Shown: one piece after another, positions 15,410-21,123 of the stretch
Layout: every line of letters begins with the position of its first letter
Position numbering within the stretch: the first letter of the stretch is position 1
The notes under the pieces: generated by a model
Database searches by the model: none
What the model saw: the letters and a program-made list of their open reading frames with translations, nothing else
Told to the model about the DNA's origin: nothing
Program-made: the position numbers and the translations under genes
NCBI GenBank assembly: GCA_900556665.1
Contig: USPX01000017.1
Span: 1-21,123 of the forward strand
Direction of reading: 5' to 3'
DNA length: 21,123 bases
Source: an uncultured Eubacteriales bacterium
GTDB lineage: Bacteria > Bacillota_A > Clostridia > Lachnospirales > Cellulosilyticaceae

Positions 15410-16981
15410 ATGGCAGTGGAACTTGTAAGGAAGCCTGTTACATTAGAAAGCATGACTAGAAAAGAGAGCGTACAAGTAATAAAAGAGCGTGATATTATAG
15501 TGCCTGATGGCAAACCAGATATGCAAAATGTTGTGCAATTAGACTGCGCAGTAATGATGGATCAAATAGATGTAAGTCAAGATAAGGTTATGTATAGAGG
15601 AAAGATTAATGTCAACATATTATATACAGCACCTAATAATCCTAGTTGCATTTATACCATGAAGAGCTCAATACCTATTGATGACTTTATGATCATGGAA
15701 GGTGTTGATAAAGAGCAACGCGTAGACTTTAAATATGATATTGAATATACTAGTTATAATATTTTAAATGAACGTAAAGTAAATGTTAAAGCCATTATGC
15801 AAAATGAAGTATATGCTACAAGTAGCAGTGAAACATTATTCTTAACGAGTGTACAGACAGATGCACCTATTCAAACAAGGCAGCAGACAGTAGAAATTGT
15901 TAGCTTGGCTACTGAAAAAGAAGATAAGGTTATCGTTAAAGAAGATTTAACAGTAGCTCAAAATAAACCAAGTATTGGTGAGATTATTAAAACATCAGTT
16001 CAAATTCAAGAAGAACAAATTAAACGTACGGAAAGCGAAATTAAATATAATGGTATTATTGAAGTAAATACCATGTATAAAGCAAATAATGATGAAACGG
16101 ATATTCAGATTATTAATCACAGAGTGCCATTTGAAGGGGCTATTGAAAATCTGAAAAATGAAGAAGAAGTTTATTGGGATTGTAGACTTAGCGTAGAACC
16201 TGATTATATGCAAGTAACACCAGACTATGATGGTGAAGATCGTGTCATTGAATCAGAGTTTGTAGTAACAGCTAAATATGCGAAATATAATCGCTTAGAA
16301 GAAACGTTAGTTTCTGATATCTATTGCCCAGGTAAGAAAGTATCAGCTAGTGAAAGAATGATAGAATATATGACCCTCTTTAATAGAAGTGAACTTTCAA
16401 TTCCTAAGAAAGATTCTATATCTATTGAAGAAATTGCAGCTGAAAACCTAGAGGTATTTAGTGTAGACATTAAGCCAACAGTAGAAGAGAAAGCTATATC
16501 AGATGACAAGCTGACAATTCGTGGTATGTTAGAACTTCGTGCAACATGTCTTGTAAATAACGAAGTAAATAGTATAGAGACAGTAGTGAATGTAGTACCA
16601 TTTAGCCAAGAAATAGATGTTAGAAATATTTCCGATAAGGCATTGGTCATTCCTAATGTCACAATTAAAGATGCAAAGCTCTATGCACAAACTAAGAAAG
16701 AGCTTGTACTTGAATACTTATTGGATTGTACAGCAGAAATCTATACCAAAGAAGCTATCAAAGCTTTAGACGAAGTAGCATTAGAAGATATGACAAGCGA
16801 AGAGCTAGATAGATATCCAAGTATGACAATTTATCAAGTTCGAAAAGGGGATAGTCTCTGGGAACTTGCAAAACGTTTTAATACCACAGTTAAGGAAATT
16901 CAAGATATCAATGATATCGAAGTTTCAGAGAATCTTAAAGAAGGTCAAAAGATAATAATCCTTAAAAAGGTGAAATTTTAA
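15410..16981 (+). CDS. sipL: SipL-type spore protein: DUF3794 repeats plus LysM
   Basis: This 523-aa protein matches clostridial SipL, which binds the SpoIVA coat-basement ATPase and is needed for coat attachment. Three DUF3794/SPOCS-type beta repeats are visible: about 30-145 (VPDGKPDMQNVVQLD), 185-300 (KYNGIIEVNTMYKAN), and 370-460 (DKLTIRGMLELRATC). A C-terminal LysM domain follows (about 472-520; YQVRKGDSLWELAKRFNTT), which in C. difficile mediates SpoIVA contact. Length agrees with the C. difficile protein. AGGAGGGGG lies upstream of the ATG. TTGACA at 15368-15373 has no matching -10 at normal distance, so no promoter is called. The position next to yabG is typical for Clostridia. Confidence 0.92.
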   Translation: MAVELVRKPVTLESMTRKESVQVIKERDIIVPDGKPDMQNVVQLDCAVMMDQIDVSQDKVMYRGKINVNILYTAPNNPSCIYTMKSSIPIDDFMIMEGVDKEQRVDFKYDIEYTSYNILNERKVNVKAIMQNEVYATSSSETLFLTSVQTDAPIQTRQQTVEIVSLATEKEDKVIVKEDLTVAQNKPSIGEIIKTSVQIQEEQIKRTESEIKYNGIIEVNTMYKANNDETDIQIINHRVPFEGAIENLKNEEEVYWDCRLSVEPDYMQVTPDYDGEDRVIESEFVVTAKYAKYNRLEETLVSDIYCPGKKVSASERMIEYMTLFNRSELSIPKKDSISIEEIAAENLEVFSVDIKPTVEEKAISDDKLTIRGMLELRATCLVNNEVNSIETVVNVVPFSQEIDVRNISDKALVIPNVTIKDAKLYAQTKKELVLEYLLDCTAEIYTKEAIKALDEVALEDMTSEELDRYPSMTIYQVRKGDSLWELAKRFNTTVKEIQDINDIEVSENLKEGQKIIILKKVKF

Positions 16982-16997
16982 GGTTATTATAAATTGT

Positions 16998-17040
16998 AAA
17001 TGGGATGTTGCACAAATAAACTGTGTAACATCCCATTTCT
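16998..17040 (+). terminator. Terminator-like hairpin after sipL
   Basis: A 17-bp stem (16998-17014 with 17022-17038, one G-U) has a 7-nt loop and ends in a short T-tract. Confidence 0.78.
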
Positions 17041-17331
17041 ACTATAAAACTTAAGAGTATTTAGGTAAGATAGGTAAATACTAATATTGTACACAGTGTA
17101 TTTTCCAATAAGGTATTAAACTTTTATAAAAAATAAGGTTATTTTTTAGGATGTTTGGGCAGTATACGCTTTATCTGATAGTTAAGTAGTAAATCTTTTT
17201 AACTACTGTTAGTACGAAGCAAAATTAGATTTGATTATTTTCAGATATACTGCCTTAAAAGTAATTTAAAACTAGCCTAGTATCCTATGAAAATCTAAGT
17301 TTGGATATTGTATACAGGGAATACATTCTCA
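17041..17331. other. Gene-free intergenic region with small palindromes and a 97-nt stem-loop
   Basis: No credible reading frame is present between sipL and ispE. Seen here are a 7-bp hairpin GTATTTA/TAAATAC (17057-17081), an 11-bp palindrome TACACAGTGTA (17090-17100), and a larger element with perfect 9-bp ends GGCAGTATA (17158-17166) / TATACTGCC (17246-17254). Inside the larger element two short helices compete: AGTAGT/ACTACT (17185-17190 with 17202-17207) and AGTTAA/TTAACT (17180-17185 with 17199-17204). The type (small RNA, miniature repeat or operator region) is unknown. Confidence 0.45.
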
Positions 17332-17379
17332 TTGACTTTGTATTTTATAAGAGTTTATAATAATATCAAATAAGTCAAT
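17331..17379 (+). promoter_or_regulatory. Promoter of ispE with inverted repeat
   Basis: TTGACT (17332-17337) and TATAAT (17356-17361) are 18 bp apart. ATTGACTT (17331-17338) is repeated inverted as AAGTCAAT (17372-17379) just after the expected start site, which may form a leader hairpin or operator. Confidence 0.75.
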
Positions 17380-17398
17380 TAGGTTAAGGGAGCGTATT

Positions 17399-18331
17399 AT
17401 GAACTCAATTATACTCAAAGGGAGAGCGAAAATTAATTTAACACTAGATGTAGTTGGAAAAAGGGAAAATGGATATCATGATTTACAAATGATTATGCAG
17501 AGTATAAACTTATACGATACTATCCAAATTCGAAAAACAAGAACAGAAGGTGTTCGCTTAACAGCAAATTATTCATGGCTACCAACCAATGAAAAGAATA
17601 TTGCATACCGAGCTGCGGAATTATTCTTTCAAGAATCAGGCATTCGTGGTGGAGTAGCAATTGAAATTACAAAGAGAATACCAGTAGCAGCTGGACTTGC
17701 AGGAGGAAGTACAGATGCCGCAGCTACATTAGTAGGGCTTAACCGATTATATGAAACATATTATTCAAAACAAAAGCTAATGGAAATGGGATTAAAATTA
17801 GGGGCAGATGTACCATTTTGTATTTTAAGGGGAACGATGTTAGCAGAAGGAATAGGAGAAGAATTAACACCATTACCATCTATTCCATATACACATGTGG
17901 TAATTATTAAACCACCAGTAAGTGTGTCAACAGCAGCGGTATATAAAAATCTAAACTTAGATACAATCAAAGTTCACCCAAATACAGAAATGGCGATACA
18001 GGCATTAGAACAAAGAGATGTGCAGCAAATTGCTAAACATATGGCCAATGTGTTAGAAGAAGTTACTATTCCAATGCATCCAATCATTAAAGAAATTAAA
18101 GAAGGCCTTATGGCACAAGGTGCGATGGGAGCAATGATGAGCGGTAGCGGTTCAGCAGTATTTGGTTTATTTAATACAAAAGAAGCTGCACAAAGAGCTG
18201 CTAAACATTTTAAAGTAAATTGCGGGATGAGAGAAGTATATGCAACTACCACTTACTCAAAACTCGAACGTAAGAAAAAACGTGGAAGAAGAAAAGGGGA
18301 TACCCCAAAGAGAGGTGTAAAAGAATGCTAG
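17399..18331 (+). CDS. ispE: 4-diphosphocytidyl-2-C-methyl-D-erythritol kinase
   Basis: This 310-aa GHMP kinase phosphorylates CDP-methylerythritol in the MEP isoprenoid pathway. The N-terminal KGRAKINLTLDVVGKRENGYHDL (split: AKINLTLDV and GYHDL, about 9-29) holds the substrate-binding residues. PVAAGLAGGSTDAAATL (about 98-114) is the ATP-binding GHMP loop, and MMSGSGSAVFG (about 247-257) is motif III. Most IspE proteins are about 280-290 aa. Here a tail of about 20 residues very rich in Arg/Lys (RKKKRGRRKG) extends the C-terminus into the next gene, overlapping its start by 7 nt. A weak AAGGGAG lies upstream of the ATG. It shares a transcript with the GntR regulator. Confidence 0.95.
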   Translation: MNSIILKGRAKINLTLDVVGKRENGYHDLQMIMQSINLYDTIQIRKTRTEGVRLTANYSWLPTNEKNIAYRAAELFFQESGIRGGVAIEITKRIPVAAGLAGGSTDAAATLVGLNRLYETYYSKQKLMEMGLKLGADVPFCILRGTMLAEGIGEELTPLPSIPYTHVVIIKPPVSVSTAAVYKNLNLDTIKVHPNTEMAIQALEQRDVQQIAKHMANVLEEVTIPMHPIIKEIKEGLMAQGAMGAMMSGSGSAVFGLFNTKEAAQRAAKHFKVNCGMREVYATTTYSKLERKKKRGRRKGDTPKRGVKEC

Positions 18332-19005
18332 AAGATACGTATAACATGAAGATAAATGAGTATTTGCCATTACGTGATATTGTATTTCAAACATTAAGAA
18401 ATGCAATCATTACTGGAGAACTTCAGCCAGGAGAACGTTTAATGGAAACACAATTAGGTGAAAGACTTGGTGTAAGTCGTACACCTATTAGAGAAGCTAT
18501 TCGTAAATTAGAGCTAGAAGGACTCGTAGTCATGGTACCTAGAAAAGGTGCTCAAGTGGCTCAATTTACAGAAAAAGATATTCAAGATGTGTTAGAAGTT
18601 CGTGGTGCTTTAGAAGCGTTAGCAGCTAAACTTGCATGCAAACGTATGGATGATCGTATATTTTTAAAACTGCAGCTTGCAATTGCAGAATATAGCTATG
18701 CAGCTAAAAATAAAGATTTAGAAATGATGATTGAAAAAGACGTAGAATTCCACGAAATCATCGTTAACGCAACACAAAATGATAAACTCATTCAGATTTT
18801 CAATAACTTAAGAGAACAAGTAAATCGTTATCGTATTACTTACTTAAAAAACACAGAAGACGCAGAAGCCGTACAGGCAGAACACTTAGAAATCTTAGAA
18901 GCACTTAAAAATAAAGATGAAGATTTAGCAAGCAGCTTAGCTTCTAAACATATTCAAACACAATGTGCATCTATCACAGATTATGTGCGTCATCAATATA
19001 AGTAG
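18325..19005 (+). CDS. GntR/FadR-family transcriptional regulator (FCD domain)
   Basis: This 226-aa DNA-binding regulator has an N-terminal winged helix (about 12-80; LGERLGVSRTPIREAIRKLELEGLV). An all-helical FCD effector domain (about 85-220) shows the metal-site set Asp139, His143, His187 and His209. AGAGGTG lies 7 nt before the ATG at 18325, which overlaps the ispE stop, so translation is coupled. Another ATG at 18346 is possible. Regulators of this type follow ispE in many Clostridia, where Bacillus carries purR. The effector is unknown; FCD regulators commonly sense small organic acids or metal-bound ligands. Confidence 0.92.
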   Translation: MLEDTYNMKINEYLPLRDIVFQTLRNAIITGELQPGERLMETQLGERLGVSRTPIREAIRKLELEGLVVMVPRKGAQVAQFTEKDIQDVLEVRGALEALAAKLACKRMDDRIFLKLQLAIAEYSYAAKNKDLEMMIEKDVEFHEIIVNATQNDKLIQIFNNLREQVNRYRITYLKNTEDAEAVQAEHLEILEALKNKDEDLASSLASKHIQTQCASITDYVRHQYK

Positions 19006-19257
19006 GATAAGTGCTATGTAGGAGGCCGTGCTAAACGGTCGTTGAGGGGTGAGTCCCAATACTAGCTGCACCTTCCGTAAATTGTGAGGCTCTAAGTTCG
19101 AATTTTAGAAGAACGCGCTGAACTCGCTGTCGCTCAGACAACAGCGCTAAAACCCTTCTAAAATTCTCACTAAGAGCCTCATCAATTTACTACACAGGCA
19201 GCTTAGTATTGGGACTTACCCCTCAACTAGTTTACCGCTTGCCGACATAGTAATCCT
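19004..19257. repeat. Long near-palindromic hairpin element
   Basis: About 110 nt on each side form an imperfect inverted repeat. Matching blocks are AGGAT/ATCCT and CTATGT/ACATAG at the ends, TTGAGGGGT-AGTCCC-AATACTA in the middle, then GTAAATTG, TGAGGCTCT and GAATTTTAGAAG towards the tip. The tip carries GCGCTG/CAGCGC (about 19114-19146) enclosing AACTCGCTGTCGCTCAGACA. The element starts at the GntR stop codon and has no reading frame. Local GC is higher than the surroundings. The form suits a miniature mobile or palindromic intergenic repeat, or a large folded RNA. No flanking target duplication is evident. Confidence 0.85.
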
Positions 19258-19545
19258 TGGAGGGGCGAAGAAGAGAGGAATAAAGATTACTTTGCTCAGA
19301 CAGCAGCGTTAAGAAAATTTCTTGAATGGAATACATATATTGGGAGAAAGATACAAGATTAGGGTAAAAGTATGCATAAAAATAGGCAAAGTGATTGCTG
19401 ATTTCTGTATATTCTAAATAAAATTCATAAAAATAGATAAAGTAATATATATATGTATAAATATAATTTTGACTAGTAGAATTATAGAATAATTAATGAT
19501 AAAATATAGGCAATAAAAATAAATAAGCTGTAGGAGGAAGTATAG
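19258..19545 (+). other. Intergenic region ahead of the phosphohexomutase gene
   Basis: No gene is present. A hairpin pairs AGTAATC (19249-19255) with GATTACT (19285-19291). Just after it, GCTCAGACAGCAGCG repeats the tip of the long hairpin element with small changes, suggesting a decayed second copy. Two 21-bp copies starting CATAAAAATAG lie at 19375-19395 and 19426-19446 (18 of 21 identical). A possible promoter is TTGACT (19469-19474) with ATTAAT 17 bp downstream (19492-19497), which is weak. Confidence 0.5.
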
Positions 19546-20949
19546 ATGGATTACAAAGCAAGTTATCAACAATGGTTAGAAAGTGATATGATTGATGAAG
19601 CAATCAAAACCGAATTAGCAGGTATTACAGATGAGAAAGAAATAGAAGATCGTTTTTATAAAAACTTAGAATTTGGAACAGGTGGACTTAGAGGTAAAAT
19701 TGCGGCTGGAACAAATCGTATGAATATCTATACTATTGGAAAAGCAACTCAAGGACTTGCACAATACTTAGTAACAACATTTGATGCACCAAGTGTAGCA
19801 ATTGCATATGACTCTAGAAATAAATCAGATGTATTCGCAAGTGAGGCAGCGAGAGTACTTGCAGCAAATGGCGTAAAAGTATATTTATATGAAAGTTTAC
19901 GTCCAACTCCAATGTTATCATTTGCAGTAAGACATTTAGGAACACAAGCTGGTATCGTAATTACAGCATCACATAATCCAAAAGAATACAATGGTTACAA
20001 AGTATATGGTAGTGATGGTGGTCAATTAACAGATAATGCTGCTAATAGAGTATTAGGATATATTAATGAGACAGATATCTTTGGTGGTATCAAAACAATG
20101 AGCTTAGAAGAAGCTGAAAAACAAGGACTCCTTGTATACATTGGGGAAGATGTAGATAATGCATACTATGAAAAAGTTGAAGGACTTGTTATTAATAAAG
20201 AACTTGTAAAAGAAAAAGCATCTGAACTTAACATTATTTACACACCAATTCACGGTAGCGGAAATATTCCAGTTCGTACAATGCTTAATAGATTAGGATA
20301 TACAAATGTACATGTTGTAAAAGAACAAGAATTACCAGATGGTAACTTCCCAACAACATCATATCCAAACCCAGAAAATGCACAAGTATTTGAAATTGCT
20401 ATCGATATGGCTAAAGAAATTAGCCCAGATTTAATCTTTGGTACAGATCCAGACTGTGACCGTATCGGTGTAATCGTTAAAGAAGATAGTGGTGAATACA
20501 AAGTATTAACAGGAAACCAAGTTGGGGTACTTTTATCTGAGTACATGCTTAATGCTAGAAAAATCGGTGGCATTTTAAGTCCAAAAGATACTCTTATCAA
20601 AACAATCGTTACAACAGAAATGGTTGCAAGAGTAGCAGAAGCTTATGGTGCTCAATTAATGAACGTATTAACAGGATTTAAATATATCGGCGAGAAAATC
20701 GAAGAGTTCGAACAAACAGGTTCTAACACATTCGTACTTGGCTTTGAAGAAAGCTATGGATACTTATCAGGTGGTTTCGTAAGAGACAAAGATGCTGTTA
20801 TTGCATCAGTACTTATCGCTGAAATGGCACTTTACTACAAAACACAAGGCAAAAATTTAGCACAAGCACTTAACGACTTATTTGAAAAATACGGATTCTA
20901 TAAAGAAAGCCTTTTCTTCTCACAAAATCAAGAGACGAAAAGGCTTTAG
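19546..20949 (+). CDS. Phosphoglucomutase/phosphomannomutase, C-terminally truncated
   Basis: This alpha-D-phosphohexomutase interconverts hexose 1- and 6-phosphates in the cytoplasm. FGTGGLRGK (43-51), the phosphoserine loop TASHNP (140-145, Ser142), the metal loop DPDCDR (301-306) and the sugar-binding GFEESYG (399-405) are all present. Related proteins have about 570-580 residues. Here family-like sequence stops near YGFYKES (about 449-455) and a short unrelated tail leads to a stop at codon 468, so most of the phosphate-binding fourth domain is missing. The break coincides with the start of a T-box leader on the other strand. The product would probably be inactive. The true gene may be intact if this end of the sequence is a chimera. 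AGGAGG precedes the ATG. Confidence 0.9.
   Translation: MDYKASYQQWLESDMIDEAIKTELAGITDEKEIEDRFYKNLEFGTGGLRGKIAAGTNRMNIYTIGKATQGLAQYLVTTFDAPSVAIAYDSRNKSDVFASEAARVLAANGVKVYLYESLRPTPMLSFAVRHLGTQAGIVITASHNPKEYNGYKVYGSDGGQLTDNAANRVLGYINETDIFGGIKTMSLEEAEKQGLLVYIGEDVDNAYYEKVEGLVINKELVKEKASELNIIYTPIHGSGNIPVRTMLNRLGYTNVHVVKEQELPDGNFPTTSYPNPENAQVFEIAIDMAKEISPDLIFGTDPDCDRIGVIVKEDSGEYKVLTGNQVGVLLSEYMLNARKIGGILSPKDTLIKTIVTTEMVARVAEAYGAQLMNVLTGFKYIGEKIEEFEQTGSNTFVLGFEESYGYLSGGFVRDKDAVIASVLIAEMALYYKTQGKNLAQALNDLFEKYGFYKESLFFSQNQETKRL
20902..20947 (-). terminator. T-box terminator hairpin with interrupted T-run
   Basis: On the minus strand AAAGCCTTTTC (20947-20937) pairs perfectly with GAAAAGGCTTT (20916-20906). 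The run that follows is CTTTA rather than a clean T-tract, as if the sequence changes here. The 3' arm overlaps the last mutase-like codons. Confidence 0.8.
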
Positions 20950-20951
20950 TT

Positions 20952-21123
20952 CCGTGGTACCACTCTTATTCATCCGCCATCCGGCAGATGCACTCATCAG
21001 ATTCTGTAACGGGAACTCCCGCTTTTTCTTACTTGCATCTTCTATAAATTATGAAAATGTTTCGGAAAAAGGACTCCGGGGCCAGTTCAAAGCTCTCTTC
21101 TGCTGACTCGCACCAACCGACAG
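20952..21123 (-). promoter_or_regulatory. T-box riboswitch (partial, 5' end beyond the window)
   Basis: On the minus strand the hallmark antiterminator AGAGTGGTACCACGG (20966 down to 20952) is present. Upstream of it lie Stem I parts: GGTTGGTG, AGAGAGC and GAACTGGCCCCGGAG (about 21120-21072). T-boxes sense uncharged tRNA and control aminoacyl-tRNA synthetase or amino-acid genes. The specifier codon is not assigned, because the 5' half of Stem I lies outside the window. Base composition is clearly richer in GC than the neighbouring coding DNA. No synthetase or amino-acid gene follows on this strand; it reads straight into the antisense of the mutase gene. Confidence 0.87.

Noticed and set aside
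16321..16662. 113-codon minus-strand frame within sipL
   Set aside because: Shadow frame opposite conserved DUF3794 sequence.
20250..20600. 116-codon minus-strand frame within the mutase gene
   Set aside because: Shadow of a well-supported coding sequence; no ribosome site or family features.
20882..21106. 74-codon plus-strand frame crossing the right-hand junction
   Set aside because: It reads the reverse of the T-box leader and has no protein-like features.
1..21123. CRISPR array, tRNA/rRNA genes, transposase or phage genes
   Set aside because: No repeat-spacer pattern, no cloverleaf or rRNA sequence, and no transposase, integrase or phage protein motifs were seen on either strand.

Overview
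The window is low-GC (about one third G+C) DNA of a spore-forming anaerobic Firmicute. The spore genes (yabG, sipL, a CotS-family gene), a ferredoxin-linked 2-oxoacid oxidoreductase and an S-box (SAM) riboswitch point to class Clostridia. The style recalls Lachnospirales/Cellulosilyticum-type genomes, but the species cannot be fixed from sequence alone.

Layout, left to right. (1) 35-4609: a strong promoter and a complete SAM riboswitch with mutually exclusive terminator and antiterminator precede a tight five-gene operon. It encodes a phenylacetate-CoA-ligase-like acyl-CoA ligase and the gamma, delta, alpha and beta subunits of a 2-oxoacid:ferredoxin oxidoreductase. (2) 4697-6127: a leader with four AAATTT-headed units at exact 23-bp spacing, then an RlmI-type rRNA methyltransferase and a terminator. 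(3) 6244-8641: a polar amino-acid ABC importer operon (binding lipoprotein, permease, ATPase). (4) 8808-10163: CCA tRNA nucleotidyltransferase, ending at a bidirectional terminator shared with a convergent DUF4340 membrane-anchored protein (10264-11268, minus). (5) 11510-14081: a CotS-family spore-coat kinase-like protein and a membrane-anchored PEGA-domain protein. (6) 14131-19005: a structured intergenic element, then yabG, sipL, a second structured intergenic region, ispE and a GntR/FCD regulator. This order parallels the B. subtilis yabG...ispE-purR neighbourhood. (7) 19004-19257: a roughly 250-nt near-palindromic hairpin element. (8) 19546-21123: a phosphohexomutase gene that breaks off inside its C-terminal part, replaced by the 3' part of a higher-GC T-box riboswitch on the opposite strand.

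Two points matter most. First, a SAM-OFF riboswitch controls an acyl-CoA ligase plus ferredoxin oxidoreductase. This fits a hypothetical SAM-repressed reductive-carboxylation route to the methionine keto acid, and I have not proved it. Second, the right end is a junction between unrelated sequences: either a real rearrangement or a chimeric contig end. Several unexplained structured intergenic elements (4706-4802, 14131-14250, 17158-17254, 19004-19257) may be small RNAs, operators or miniature mobile repeats.
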